From: Magnetaquiglobus sp039908105 | Lineage (GTDB): Bacteria > Pseudomonadota > Magnetococcia > Magnetococcales > Magnetaquicoccaceae | Length of the DNA stretch: 64,000 bases | NCBI GenBank assembly: GCA_039908105.1 | Contig: JAMOBI010000001.1 | Location: 48,767 to 112,766, forward strand | Reading direction: 5' to 3' | Part shown: positions 18,367-28,434 of the stretch, piece after piece | How the letters are laid out: every line of letters begins with the position of its first letter | Numbering within the stretch: the first letter of the stretch is position 1 | Program-made: the position numbers and the translations under genes | Notes under the pieces: generated by a model | Seen by the model: the letters and a program-made list of their open reading frames with translations, nothing else | Databases searched by the model: none | What the model was told of the DNA's origin: nothing

Positions 18367-19683
18367 TCAATCTCTACTTGCCACCACCCGATTGCGTCCA
18401 CCCTCTTTGGCAGCGTAGAGCGCCCGATCGGCCCGTTCGGTCAAGATCCGGATCGTATCCTCCTCCTGTCGCTGCGCCACCCCGAAACTGCAGGTGATCC
18501 GCCCCACGGTCGGGAACTGGGTATTCTCGATCAAACCGCGCAGCTTTTCGGCCAGCAGACGTTGACTCTCCATGTCGTTTTGCGGCGAGACGATCATGAA
18601 CTCCTCACCCCCCCAGCGGGCCAGGATATCCTCAGCACGAATATTGGAGGTCATCAACGCCGAGACCTGGCGCAGCACGTCATCGCCCACCTGGTGACCA
18701 AAACCGTCGTTGATCCGTTTGAAATGGTCGATGTCGCACAAAATGATTGACAAGGGGATCTCGTGACGATGCGCGCGTCGCAACTCAGCATTAAGCACCC
18801 CTTGCAGACGGGCACGGTTGCAGGTGCCGGTCAAAGGATCGGTGAAGGCTTGAATCTCAAGCTGCTGCTTCTCCTGTTCCAGGTGGGTGACATCCGAGAA
18901 GGAAAAAATATAACGGTTCAACTCCGGCAAGGGGTTGGAGGTGATCGCGAACGGGGTCGGGATGGCCTCCGGCTGATCGGCACCGCGCAAATAGACCACG
19001 CTGTGCTCCCGCGAGGCGTGCAAAAGCACGCTCAAACCCGGATCCGGACCCGGCTCCGCGCCGGCTTCAAACAGCGGCTTGCCGGTTCGATCCAACAAAC
19101 GATCGCCGAGGCGCGCACCACTGGCCAGAAACTGCTCCAGGGTTTGATAACCCAACAGATTCAGAAATGCACGGTTGATATACTCCAACCGGTCGTGATG
19201 GGTGACCAGCAGAAGATTGGGTTGAATATCAAGCAGAAAACGGACGTAACGATTGGCCGATTCGGTCTCGCGTCGTCGCCACAGCAACCGGGCACAGTGT
19301 TGCAGCGCCTTGACGAGGATTTGGGGATCGGTGGGTTTGAGCACGTACCGATCGATCCCCAGATCGATCGAACGCATGAAAAACTCGGCGTCACTGTGGG
19401 CCGTGGTGACGATGATCGGCACCTCCGGTTCCAGATCGCGAATCAGCTTGGTCATGGCCAACCCGTCGAGCGTGGCCATCAGAATGTCGGTAACGATGAT
19501 GTCCGGACGTTTGAGCTCGAACAGACGCAACCCCTCCTCGCCATCGCGGGCGGTGATCAACTCCCCGCAGTGTGCCCGGATCACCCGATCGAGTAGCAGA
19601 TGGATATCCGGGTCATCCTCGACATAAAGCACGGTGAGCTTTTTCAAAAAATCGCCATCCGGATTCGGGGAGGTTTCGGACAT
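18367..19683 (-). CDS. Response regulator diguanylate cyclase (REC-PAS-GGEEF)
   Basis: 438 residues. The receiver domain (about 15-130) has EDD near residue 22 and phospho-acceptor D66 (IIVTDILMATLDG). A PAS-like domain (about 145-265) is followed by a GGDEF domain with FTDPLTGTCNR, active site GGEEF and inhibitory site RAED five residues upstream. An active, product-inhibited diguanylate cyclase is expected. The cognate kinase is not beside it. Confidence 0.92.
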   Translation of the reverse strand: MSETSPNPDGDFLKKLTVLYVEDDPDIHLLLDRVIRAHCGELITARDGEEGLRLFELKRPDIIVTDILMATLDGLAMTKLIRDLEPEVPIIVTTAHSDAEFFMRSIDLGIDRYVLKPTDPQILVKALQHCARLLWRRRETESANRYVRFLLDIQPNLLLVTHHDRLEYINRAFLNLLGYQTLEQFLASGARLGDRLLDRTGKPLFEAGAEPGPDPGLSVLLHASREHSVVYLRGADQPEAIPTPFAITSNPLPELNRYIFSFSDVTHLEQEKQQLEIQAFTDPLTGTCNRARLQGVLNAELRRAHRHEIPLSIILCDIDHFKRINDGFGHQVGDDVLRQVSALMTSNIRAEDILARWGGEEFMIVSPQNDMESQRLLAEKLRGLIENTQFPTVGRITCSFGVAQRQEEDTIRILTERADRALYAAKEGGRNRVVASRD

Positions 19684-19701
19684 ATCGGTTCACTCGATTG
19701 C

Positions 19702-20589
19702 TCATGAGATGGGTTGATGACGATCCACTGCCACGCTTGACGACTTCCAGGCATGGCCGAAGAGAATCTCCAGGGTGACTGGCACTGTTTGATCCTGCAC
19801 ATTGCCGTACTGCTGGCGATAGCGCTGCTCCAACTCCCGGATGGTCCCCTTGCCCATCAATCCGGCAGGACGTTGACGCTGCGCATTGGTCGCGCCGATG
19901 CGACGCAGTTCATAAAGCAGGCTCTCGACATCGGCGAAACGCGGCTTGAGCATCTCACGATCCACCACGGCACGCGACAACCCGGCAATGCCCAGCAAAT
20001 CCCCCAGATCCGGCAGGGAGTGGAACTCCTGGATGCGTGTCCAGACCCGACCATGATGCGCCAGGTCGATTTCAGCCAGAATCGTGCGACATTCACCAAG
20101 CGTAGCAGGCCCCATGGTGGCCAGCAACAGCGGTGCACCGGGTTTGAGCACCCGACGGAGCTCTTTTACGGCGCGCAACGCGTCCGCTGACCAGTGCAGC
20201 GTCAGATTGGCGATCACCAGATCGAAACAATCGGCTGGAAAAGGCAGTCGCACCGGATCCCCGACCAGGATCATCGGCAGGCGCTGTTCGGGAGAGGCGC
20301 GGAGTGAATGCCCCTCGGCGTGCGGTTTGGCCAGGCCGAGGCTGGTCACCCACGCATCGGGATATTGGGCTTGCAGCAGTCGGGCCGCATGACCGGGGAC
20401 GCGGGCCAACTCAAGAATGCGTTTGGGTTCGATGCGGATTTCGCTGGCGCGCTCCACCAGCTGTCGATCGATGAAGGCGAGGAAATCATCCGTCTCCACC
20501 GGTGCGGCACGCCCCAGGGCACGCCGGATGCGACGCGGATCCAGGCGCGAGACGGGATGGTGTTCCAGGGGGGCGGCGTGCGGGATCAT
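19702..20589 (-). CDS. BioC/NDUFAF5-like SAM-dependent methyltransferase
   Basis: 295 residues. The core FDLVIANLTLHWSADALRA and ELRRVLKPGAPLLLATMGPATLGECR follow the BioC/NDUFAF5 pattern. The glycine-rich SAM loop, normally LGCGTG, reads LELARVPGHAARL, so SAM binding may be changed. BioC methylates malonyl-ACP at the start of biotin synthesis, but no other bio genes are in the window, so bioC is not assigned. It lies 18 bases upstream of the diguanylate cyclase gene, on the same strand. Confidence 0.75.
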   Translation of the reverse strand: MIPHAAPLEHHPVSRLDPRRIRRALGRAAPVETDDFLAFIDRQLVERASEIRIEPKRILELARVPGHAARLLQAQYPDAWVTSLGLAKPHAEGHSLRASPEQRLPMILVGDPVRLPFPADCFDLVIANLTLHWSADALRAVKELRRVLKPGAPLLLATMGPATLGECRTILAEIDLAHHGRVWTRIQEFHSLPDLGDLLGIAGLSRAVVDREMLKPRFADVESLLYELRRIGATNAQRQRPAGLMGKGTIRELEQRYRQQYGNVQDQTVPVTLEILFGHAWKSSSVAVDRHQPIS

Positions 20590-20616
20590 GGAAGCAAACG
20601 ATAACTCCGATCATTC

Positions 20617-21726
20617 TCACACATTGAAACGAAAATGCATCACATCCCCATCCACCACCAGATACTCCCGCCCCTCGACCCGCATCAAACCACGCTCCTT
20701 GGCCCCCTGCTCGCCTCCGGCGCTCATGTAGTCCTGATACGCGATCACCTCGGCACGAATGAAACCGCGCTGGAAATCGGTATGGATCGCCCCGGCGGCA
20801 TCATAGGCGGTCGCCCCCTGCGGGATGGTCCAGGCGCGCGTCTCCTGCGGCCCGGCGGTAAAATAGGTCATCAGACCCAATAAATGATAGGCCGTACGGA
20901 CCATGCGATCCAGGCCGGACTCTTCAAGCCCCAGGTCATCCAGAAAAATGCGTGACTCCTCGGGCGACAACTCGGCAATTTCAGACTCGATCGTGCCACA
21001 GATCGCCACCACCCCGGCCCCTTCTGCCTGCGCAATCGCGCGTACCGCATCGACCAGCGCATGCTGACCCGGTTGTTGCGCAGCAGCCACCTCGGTATCC
21101 GCAACGTTGCAAACGTACATCACCGGTTTGGCGGTCAAAAGAAACAGATCCCGGATCGATGATTTATCCGCCGGGGAGAGCTTCTGCCGACGCACCGGCA
21201 CCCCCTGATCGAGTCCGGCCATGAGCGATTCGTAGAGCGTCACCAGATCCTTGGACTCCTTGTCGCCGAATCGGGCCTTCTGCACGATCGATTTGTGCCG
21301 TTTTTCCAGGGAGGCCATATCCGCCAGCATCAATTCGGTGTCGATGATCTCAATGTCACGCGCCGGATCGACTTTGTCGTGTACGTGGGTGATGTCGTCG
21401 TCGACAAAACAGCGCACCACATGCGCCACAGCCTCGACCTGACGGATGTGCCCCAAAAACTGATTGCCCAGCCCCTCCCCTTTGCTCGCTCCGCGCACCA
21501 GACCGGCGATATCCAGAAACTCCATCACTGCCGGCACCTTGCGTTTTGGACGCAGCAGCGCGGTCAAGGCCTCCAGGCGCGGATCGTTGACTGCCACGGT
21601 TCCCTGATTGGGTTCGATGGTGCAGAACGGATAGTTGGCCATCTCTGCGCCAGCGGCGGTCAAAGCGTTGAAAATGGTCGACTTGCCCACGTTGGGCAAT
21701 CCCACGATGCCACAGCGGACGGCCAT
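20617..21726 (-). CDS. ychF: Obg-family ribosome-binding ATPase YchF
   Basis: 369-residue P-loop NTPase that binds ribosomes and prefers ATP. It has GLPNVGKSTIFNALT, NYPFCTIEPNQG, DIAGLVRGASKGEGLGNQFL and a C-terminal TGS-like domain (TYFTAGPQETRAWTI). It is the last of the ribosome-linked genes prs-rplY-pth-ychF, all on the minus strand. Confidence 0.96.
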   Translation of the reverse strand: MAVRCGIVGLPNVGKSTIFNALTAAGAEMANYPFCTIEPNQGTVAVNDPRLEALTALLRPKRKVPAVMEFLDIAGLVRGASKGEGLGNQFLGHIRQVEAVAHVVRCFVDDDITHVHDKVDPARDIEIIDTELMLADMASLEKRHKSIVQKARFGDKESKDLVTLYESLMAGLDQGVPVRRQKLSPADKSSIRDLFLLTAKPVMYVCNVADTEVAAAQQPGQHALVDAVRAIAQAEGAGVVAICGTIESEIAELSPEESRIFLDDLGLEESGLDRMVRTAYHLLGLMTYFTAGPQETRAWTIPQGATAYDAAGAIHTDFQRGFIRAEVIAYQDYMSAGGEQGAKERGLMRVEGREYLVVDGDVMHFRFNV

Positions 21727-21736
21727 GGGGGGACTC

Positions 21737-22327
21737 CTATGATGACCCTTTGGGTACGGGAAGTTGAGAGAGATTGAAACGGTTCATGGCACCCGACAGA
21801 TCGCCGCGCACGATCAACGGCAGGATGGGCGGCAGATGGTTCAACAAGTGATCGCGCAAGGGTTGTTCGGAGGGAGTGAAACCGGCCAGGACGAAATTGG
21901 CGGTATCCACACCTGCGGGCGGGCGTCCCACGCCGAGACGAATACGCATGAAATCCGGGGAGTTTAAATGCTGTTGGATCGATTTCAAGCCGTTGTGGCC
22001 ACCGTTGCCGCCACCGATCTTCATGCGCACCTTGCCGCAGGCGAGATCCACGTCATCATGCAGGACAATCACCTCTTCCGGAGCCAGGCGGTAAAAACGA
22101 ACCACAGCGCCCACCGCCTCCCCGGAGAGGTTCATATAGGTTTCCGGAATCAGCCAGAAAAGCCGTTCGCCCTCGACGCGACCATCCCCGAACAGCCCGG
22201 AAAACCGTTTGCTGCCGGCTGGCAGATTGAAATGGCGGACCATTTCGAGCAGCAGATCCCATCCCAGATTATGCCGCGTCCGGGCGTAGGTCGCGCCAGG
22301 GTTACCCAGCCCCACCAGAAGCTTCAC
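21737..22327 (-). CDS. pth: Peptidyl-tRNA hydrolase
   Basis: Releases peptides from prematurely dropped peptidyl-tRNA; 196 residues. The N-terminus GLGNPGATYARTRHNLGWDL carries the conserved Asn and catalytic His, and the catalytic Asp is in VLHDDVDL. It lies ten bases before ychF. Confidence 0.96.
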   Translation of the reverse strand: MKLLVGLGNPGATYARTRHNLGWDLLLEMVRHFNLPAGSKRFSGLFGDGRVEGERLFWLIPETYMNLSGEAVGAVVRFYRLAPEEVIVLHDDVDLACGKVRMKIGGGNGGHNGLKSIQQHLNSPDFMRIRLGVGRPPAGVDTANFVLAGFTPSEQPLRDHLLNHLPPILPLIVRGDLSGAMNRFNLSQLPVPKGSS

Positions 22328-22372
22328 ATTCGCTCTCCCGCACGTTTCCGGGATCCGCCATCATCCAGGCGA

Positions 22373-22966
22373 TCAACCCGCGATCGCCTCCTCGGCAGCC
22401 TCGCCCTGAACGCCGGCCACCGTGATCACGGTGAAATTGTCGTCGGCGTTGATGTGCACGCCCTTGGGCAACGGCAGATCGCGCACATGGATCGCATCAC
22501 CGATGTCGAGCTTGGCTATCGAAACCTCCAGGAAGTTCGGCAGATCATCGGCACGGCACTGCACCTCGACATCCTTCTGGATGAACTCGAGCACACCACC
22601 GGCCTTGAGGCCCGGGCAGATCTCCTCGTCCCTGATGCGAATCGGCACTTCGACCTGAATGATCTGGTTGGGATCAAAGCGCATGAAATCCACATGCACC
22701 GGCAGGCCCGACAGGGGATGGATCTGATAGTCGCGCAACAGCACCGCCACGCGGATGTCGCCATCGATCACCATATCCTGGCGATGGGTGCGCAGGCCAG
22801 AGCCTTCGGTCTCCAGCAGCTTGAGGAGCTCCTTTTGATCCAGGGAGAGGTTACGATTCTGCCGCGTGCCGCCATACAGAACCGCCGGAACGCGCGCCTG
22901 GCGGCGCATGAAGCGTGAAGCCCCCTTGCCGAGACCTTCACGGGTTTGTGCCTGAATGATCGCCAT
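22373..22966 (-). CDS. rplY: 50S ribosomal protein L25 (Ctc type)
   Basis: 5S-rRNA-binding protein, 197 residues, with the additional C-terminal TL5 domain. The start at 22966 (MAIIQAQTREGLGKG) follows TAGGAG; the frame open upstream to 23029 has no such site. Conserved parts are ARVPAVLYGG and HVDFMRFD. It lies between prs and pth. Confidence 0.95.
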   Translation of the reverse strand: MAIIQAQTREGLGKGASRFMRRQARVPAVLYGGTRQNRNLSLDQKELLKLLETEGSGLRTHRQDMVIDGDIRVAVLLRDYQIHPLSGLPVHVDFMRFDPNQIIQVEVPIRIRDEEICPGLKAGGVLEFIQKDVEVQCRADDLPNFLEVSIAKLDIGDAIHVRDLPLPKGVHINADDNFTVITVAGVQGEAAEEAIAG

Positions 22967-23048
22967 GTTAAAACTCCTAGAGAAAAGATGATCGGACCCC
23001 GGCCTTGAAAAATGCCGGGATCCAGCCAAAAAATTCCATTACTCGCAT

Positions 23049-23087
23049 AAACTTGCATGACAGGGGGAGACCCCCCTCACCCCCCAC
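23049..23087 (+). repeat. GGGGGAG repeat family 2, copy 1
   Basis: Begins AACTTGCATGA and continues with a G-rich then C-rich inverted pair (GGGGGAGACCCCCC) and CTCACCCCCCAC. Very similar to the copies at 51208 and 51930. It lies nine bases beyond the 3' end of prs. Confidence 0.8.
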
Positions 23088-23095
23088 GACGGAAA

Positions 23096-24040
23096 TCACA
23101 CGAACAACGAACTGACCGACTCCTCATCGCAGATGCGCCGGATCGCCTCGCCGAGCAGCGGGGCCACGCTGCGCACCTCGATCTTCGGGCAGGCCAGGGC
23201 CTCGGGCGACAGCTGGATGGTATCGGTGACCAGCAGACGCGAGAGAACCGAAGCGTTGATGCGCTGCACCGCTGAACCGGAGAGCACGCCATGCGAACAG
23301 ACCGCAGAGACCGACAGCGCGCCATGTTTGAGCAGGGCCTCGGCAGCCTTGATCATGGTGCCGGCGGTATCGACCATGTCGTCGACGATGATGCAGTGCT
23401 TCTCCTCCACCTCGCCGATGATGTGATGGATTTCAGCGACATTCGGTGCCGGACGGCGTTTGTCGATGATCGCCAAATCGACGTGCAGCCGTTTGGCGTA
23501 GGAGCGCGCCCGCACCACGCCGCCGATATCCGGGGAGATGACCACCGCATTCTCGATTCCCCACTTGCGCACCGCAGCCAGAAGCACCGGCGTGGCGTAG
23601 AGGTTGTCGACCGGCATGTTGAAGAACCCCTGGATCTGTCCGGCATGCAGGTCGAGCGTCAAGACCCGATTGACGCAGGAAGCGTGCAGCAGATCGGCCA
23701 CCAGCTTGGCGGTGATCGGGGTGCGTCCGGCCTCCTTGCGATCCTGGCGGGCGTAGCCATAATAGGGGATCACCGCCGTGATACGTCCCGCCGAAGCCCG
23801 ATGCAGCGCATCGACCATGATCAGCAGTTCCATCAGATGATCGTTGGCCGGATTCGAGGTGGGTTGCACCACGAAGACATCGCGTCCGCGCACGTTTTCA
23901 TCGATCTGGATGAAAATTTCTCCGTCCGCGAAACGGCGAACCGTGGCATTGGCCATGGGCACCGACAGGTACTCCGCAATGCGGCGTCCCAGTTCGGGGT
24001 TGGCGGTGCCGGAAAAGATGCGCATTTTTTCGATGGACAT
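23096..24040 (-). CDS. prs: Ribose-phosphate pyrophosphokinase
   Basis: Makes PRPP from ribose 5-phosphate and ATP; 314 residues, the normal length. Conserved segments are NPELGRRIAEYL, the ATP loop YGYARQDRKE and the PRPP loop VDDMVDTAGTM. It is the first gene of the minus-strand prs-rplY-pth-ychF group. Confidence 0.97.
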   Translation of the reverse strand: MSIEKMRIFSGTANPELGRRIAEYLSVPMANATVRRFADGEIFIQIDENVRGRDVFVVQPTSNPANDHLMELLIMVDALHRASAGRITAVIPYYGYARQDRKEAGRTPITAKLVADLLHASCVNRVLTLDLHAGQIQGFFNMPVDNLYATPVLLAAVRKWGIENAVVISPDIGGVVRARSYAKRLHVDLAIIDKRRPAPNVAEIHHIIGEVEEKHCIIVDDMVDTAGTMIKAAEALLKHGALSVSAVCSHGVLSGSAVQRINASVLSRLLVTDTIQLSPEALACPKIEVRSVAPLLGEAIRRICDEESVSSLFV

Positions 24041-24415
24041 GGGCCTGACAATCCGCGTCTTTTTTGGAAGGATCGGAGGGATCGGGATGCCGTTTCACCA
24101 ACCGGTCAGCCGTTTCCTGCCTTCTAAGGACCAACAAAACAGCAGATAATCATAGCGAATTGTCAAAAATATTGCAACCCGTGGCATGCATCGCACGCAT
24201 GATTCTTTAAGCGGACGACTCCCGGCAATTCCCAGCCCCGTCACCTACCCCTTGTTTCAAGAACGAATGAGCCGTGGTTCGTTCCGATTACCGTTCAAAA
24301 ACAAATACCATGGACAACAGCACTTCCGCTCATGGTAGACTGATCGAGCGAGCGTGTTTCCGATCGCGTTCAAAGGATTCATGCGTTTTTTAATCAAGGC
24401 CAACAAAAACAGCTC
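24041..24415. other. Divergent intergenic region between prs and the yqaA-like gene
   Basis: 375 bases without a credible gene, tRNA or repeat copy. It should hold the prs promoter on the left and the promoter of the YqaA-like gene on the right. No clear operator or riboswitch is seen. Confidence 0.6.
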
Positions 24416-24841
24416 ATGGGCATGGATTCAGGACTCCTCTCCCTGTTTGCCGCCTCCCTCCTGGCCGCAACCATTCTGCCGTTCTCCTCCGAGGCGCTCC
24501 TGGCCGCCATGATTCTTGGCGGCGCCTTCGACCCTTGGCATCTCTGGATCGCAGCCACCTCCGGCAACGTGCTGGGTGCGGTGGTCAACTGGCTCCTCGC
24601 CCGTTTCTGTCTGGGTTTTCAAGAAAAAAAATGGTTCCCCATCGATGTCGAAACCTTGCAAAAAGGCAAAGAGCGCTTTCACACCCAGGGCGAATGGAGC
24701 CTGCTGTTCTCCTGGGTGCCGGTGATCGGCGACCCCTTGACCTTTGCCGCCGGGATGCTGGGCGTCCCTTTCTGGCGTTTTCTCTTCTGGGTCTTGATCG
24801 GCAAAGGCGGACGGTATGCTCTGCTTCTGTGGGCGCTGTAA
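24416..24841 (+). CDS. YqaA/DedA-like membrane protein
   Basis: 141-residue membrane protein of the YqaA group (SNARE-associated/DedA-like fold). It has hydrophobic segments around 5-30, 38-58, 88-112 and 115-140 and the conserved G-D-P turn (VIGDPLTFAAGMLG). Family members are linked to membrane lipid or proton homeostasis, but the exact role is unknown. It lies 86 bases before the PocR kinase. Confidence 0.85.
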   Translation: MGMDSGLLSLFAASLLAATILPFSSEALLAAMILGGAFDPWHLWIAATSGNVLGAVVNWLLARFCLGFQEKKWFPIDVETLQKGKERFHTQGEWSLLFSWVPVIGDPLTFAAGMLGVPFWRFLFWVLIGKGGRYALLLWAL

Positions 24842-24927
24842 TCTTTGTGGATAATCTTCTTGCCGCATCGCAAGGATGCGCTAGAATACAAAGATACCGA
24901 GGTGGGCTTAGGTCAGGGAGAAGAGCC

Positions 24928-27900
24928 GTGGGTATCAGTCTGTCGGATCTGGTCGATCCGCACCAAATTCAGCGCATGGCCGAAGCCCTGTTCCGGGTCT
25001 CCGGCATCCCCATCGGCATCATCGGCGTGGATGGCCAGGTGCTCGCAGCCACCGGCTGGCAGGATATCTGTACCTATTTCCACCGCATCCACCCGGTCTG
25101 CCGGAAAAGATGTCAGACCAGCGACCATTTCATCGTGCAAAGCCTCCCCTCCCTGCCCCCCAATGGTTACATCGAATACAAATGTTTGAATGGCCTCTGG
25201 GATCTGGCCATTCCCGTCCTGGTGGATGGCCAGCACCTGGCCACCTGCTTTCTCGGACAGTTCCTCTACGAACACGAACCGCTCGATCGGGCGTTCTTCC
25301 TCGCTCAGGCCCATGAGTTCGGTTTTGATCCGGACGACTACATGGCCGCGCTCGCCAAAGTGCCGGTCTTCTCGCGCGACAAGGTTCAGGGGATCATCGA
25401 CTACGATCGTCAACTGGTGTCGATGATCTCCGAGCTGGGCTTGAGCAATCTGCGTCTGCGCGAACGGTCCGAACGCATGGAGAAGGTGCACACCCAACTC
25501 TTTCAGGAGATCGGACAGCGCATCGCCGCCGAAGAGGAGCGCGACCGCTTCTTTCGCCTGTCGCCCGATCTCTTCTGTACGCTGGGGGATGAGGGCGAGC
25601 TGTTGCGCTTCAATCCGGCCCTGTCCGAGACCTTGGGATACACCTGCGAGGAGCTGGCAGCCATGCCGCTCGATGCCTGCATGCACCCCGAAGATCGGGA
25701 GACGGCGTTTGCCGAAATTCAGCGGGTCTTCAAGGGCGGTGAACCCGGTCTGTTCTCCTTGCGCTTGATTCATCGTTCCGGACAGGTGATCTGGACCGAA
25801 TGGACCGGTGCGCTCGATGGCCGCGTGATTCATGCTGCGGGCCGGGATATGACCCAGCAGCATGCCCAGAAGGAGTCCATGGCGCAAGAGATCGAGGCCC
25901 GTCGCTTGGCCGAGACCGAACTGACGCTCGCCAAGCATCAATTGCAGTTGCAGATCGCCTGCATCAACCGGATTCAGGGGTTGTTCATCGAGGAGTCCTC
26001 CCCCGACGAGCTGTTCCAGACCCTGCTGACAGAGATTCTCAAACTCACCGAAAGCGCCTACGGATTCATCGCCAGGGTGGATCAGGATGCGCATGACGCG
26101 GTGAAACTGACCTATCTGGCCGTGTCGACACACCACGCACAAAAAGGAACCTTGGCTGCGACTGGTCGCGGCAGCAGTTCGGAGTGGTGCATCGTCGGGG
26201 ATCTCTGTCTGTTTTCGCGTCTGATCGCCACCGGCCAGGCACTCTTTGCCAACGATGCCTTCCATGATCCCACCCAATGCGGCCTGCCGAACGATCACCC
26301 CCCCATTCACGCCTTGATGGGCATGCCGATCAAACGGGGGAACGAGATCCTGGCAGTACTGGGACTGGCCAACAGGCAGACGGGATATGCCCAGACGCTG
26401 ATCGATTACTTGGCCCCGGTGGTGGCAGCCAGCGCCCGGATCATCGAAGGGTACGCGGAGCGCCAGCAACGGATCGAGACCGAAAGCCGGTTGCGCAAGA
26501 GTGAAGCGCTGTTGCGCGCCACCTTCGAGTCGACCCGCAACGGCATTCTGGTGGTGGATCGGGACGGCTCGATCCTGCGCACCAATGCCCGTTTCCGGGA
26601 GATGTGGCACATTCCGGGGGATCTGCTGCTCGAAGGGCGGGATGATACCCTGTTGCGCTATGCGATTCGACAGCTGAAAGAACCGGACAAATTCCTGGCG
26701 CGGGTACAGACGATTTACGACACCAACGAGATCGATCTGGACATCCTGCACTTCACCGATGGTCGGGTGTTCGATCGCTATTCGGCCCCCTTGTCCGAGG
26801 CCGGAGGGATGCGTGGACGGGTCTGGATCTTCACCGACATCACCGAACGGATGCGTGCCGAGGCAGCCCTGGCAGAGAACGAGCAGCGTTTGAGCGAGAT
26901 CACCGCGACTCTGGCCGAAGGGTTGTACATGGTCGGGCGGGATTGGCGCATCTCGTTCATCAATCCGACCGCATTGCGGATTCTCGGCTGGCGCACCGAA
27001 GAGGTGTTGGGCAAACCGTCGCATCTTCTGTTCCACCACTCCTATCCGGATGGTTCGATGTTTTTGGCCTCGGATTGTTTCATGTGCGACGTGCTCAACA
27101 AGGGCCAGGTGGTGAATACCGATACCGACTGGTTGTGGCGCAAGGATGGCAGCTGCTTCCCGGTGGCGTTGATCGCCTCTCCGATCGTGCGCGATGGGGA
27201 GATCTGCGGGGCGGTGATCGCATTCCGCGACATCACCGAGCGCAAGCAGGCCGAAACCGAGTTGCGGCTGGCCAAGGAGCAGGCCGAGCAGGCGGCGCGC
27301 GCCAAGGGGGATTTTCTGGCGGCGATGAGTCACGAAATCCGCACGCCGATGAATGTGGTGCTGGGCATGTCGGAGCTGCTGCTGGAAACCCCGCTCCAGG
27401 CAGAACAGCGCCGTTATGTCGAGACCATGCACCATTCGGGCAAGGCGCTGCTCGGCGTGATCAACGATGTCTTGGATTTCTCACGCATCGATGCCGGACG
27501 GTTCACGCTGGTGGATCTACCCTTCTCGCCGGTGCAGGTAATGGAGGAGACCACCCGGCTGATGCGCATGGCCGCGCAGGAGAAAGGGTTGGTGTTGGGC
27601 GAGGTGATCGCGACAGGGCTTCCGGAGACGATTCTGGGCGACGACGGGCGCGTGCGTCAGGTATTGTTGAACCTGTTGAGCAATGCGATCAAATTCACCC
27701 ACTTTGGGCGGGTGGATGTCGGACTCTCCTGGTACGACGCGACGAAGGAGAGCTTGCTGTTCGAGGTCGCGGATACCGGCATCGGCATTCCCGAGGAGCA
27801 GGCAGGCCCTATTTTCGAGCAGTTCACGCAAGGAGATGCCTGGATCACCCGCCGCTATGGGGGCACGGGTTTGGGTTTGGCGATCTGCCGCCGGCTGGTG

Positions 27901-28434
27901 GAGTTGATGGGGGGCCGGATCTGGGTGGAGAGTCGGATTGGTGAGGGGAGCCTGTTCCGGTTCGTGTTGCCGGTTCGGCGCGCCAAGATCAAGAAAGGCC
28001 TTACCGAAACGGCGCAAAAACCGTTGCCCGATGGGCAGACGGAACGTCCGTTGCGGATCCTTTTGGCCGAGGATGTCGAAGAGAATCGCGTCTTGTTCGA
28101 GGCCTATCTGTCGCGGACCCCCCACCACATCACGATGGTCAACGATGGTGTCGAGGCGCTCGAACAGGTGAAAACCGCCCAATTCGATGTCGTGGTCATG
28201 GATGTGCAGATGCCGCGCATGGACGGCTACAGCGCCACACGCCTGATCCGCGCCTGGGAGATCGAGGCGGGACGCGAACCCATGCCGATCATCGCCCTGT
28301 CGGCGCACGCCATGGAAGGGGAGATGGAGCGCAGTCGCGAGGCCGGCTGTTCGTTGTATCTCTCCAAACCGATCCGCAAGAAGATGCTGCTCGACGCCCT
28401 GCGGGGCCTATCGTTGGGCATGGAGATGTCATGA
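24928..28434 (+). CDS. PocR-PAS-GAF-PAS-PAS hybrid histidine kinase with receiver
   Basis: 1168 residues, apparently cytosolic. Domains in order: PocR ligand-binding domain (about 4-165, with HPVCRKRC and ICTYFHRIHP), PAS (about 205-315), GAF (about 345-500), PAS (about 525-640), PAS (about 655-770), HisKA with phospho-acceptor H802 (MSHEIRTPMN), HATPase with DTGIGIP and GTGLGL, and a receiver with D1092 (VVVMDVQMPRMDG). The GTG at 24928 follows a GGGAG site and starts exactly at the PocR domain; the frame upstream overlaps yqaA and is not used. PocR domains sense small organic molecules in known cases. It overlaps the next kinase by ATGA. Confidence 0.92.
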   Translation: MGISLSDLVDPHQIQRMAEALFRVSGIPIGIIGVDGQVLAATGWQDICTYFHRIHPVCRKRCQTSDHFIVQSLPSLPPNGYIEYKCLNGLWDLAIPVLVDGQHLATCFLGQFLYEHEPLDRAFFLAQAHEFGFDPDDYMAALAKVPVFSRDKVQGIIDYDRQLVSMISELGLSNLRLRERSERMEKVHTQLFQEIGQRIAAEEERDRFFRLSPDLFCTLGDEGELLRFNPALSETLGYTCEELAAMPLDACMHPEDRETAFAEIQRVFKGGEPGLFSLRLIHRSGQVIWTEWTGALDGRVIHAAGRDMTQQHAQKESMAQEIEARRLAETELTLAKHQLQLQIACINRIQGLFIEESSPDELFQTLLTEILKLTESAYGFIARVDQDAHDAVKLTYLAVSTHHAQKGTLAATGRGSSSEWCIVGDLCLFSRLIATGQALFANDAFHDPTQCGLPNDHPPIHALMGMPIKRGNEILAVLGLANRQTGYAQTLIDYLAPVVAASARIIEGYAERQQRIETESRLRKSEALLRATFESTRNGILVVDRDGSILRTNARFREMWHIPGDLLLEGRDDTLLRYAIRQLKEPDKFLARVQTIYDTNEIDLDILHFTDGRVFDRYSAPLSEAGGMRGRVWIFTDITERMRAEAALAENEQRLSEITATLAEGLYMVGRDWRISFINPTALRILGWRTEEVLGKPSHLLFHHSYPDGSMFLASDCFMCDVLNKGQVVNTDTDWLWRKDGSCFPVALIASPIVRDGEICGAVIAFRDITERKQAETELRLAKEQAEQAARAKGDFLAAMSHEIRTPMNVVLGMSELLLETPLQAEQRRYVETMHHSGKALLGVINDVLDFSRIDAGRFTLVDLPFSPVQVMEETTRLMRMAAQEKGLVLGEVIATGLPETILGDDGRVRQVLLNLLSNAIKFTHFGRVDVGLSWYDATKESLLFEVADTGIGIPEEQAGPIFEQFTQGDAWITRRYGGTGLGLAICRRLVELMGGRIWVESRIGEGSLFRFVLPVRRAKIKKGLTETAQKPLPDGQTERPLRILLAEDVEENRVLFEAYLSRTPHHITMVNDGVEALEQVKTAQFDVVVMDVQMPRMDGYSATRLIRAWEIEAGREPMPIIALSAHAMEGEMERSREAGCSLYLSKPIRKKMLLDALRGLSLGMEMS

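Noticed and set aside
24913..27435. 840-codon open frame on the minus strand
   Set aside because: It lies wholly opposite the PocR hybrid kinase, has no recognisable domain, and is explained by GC-rich codon use of the kinase gene.
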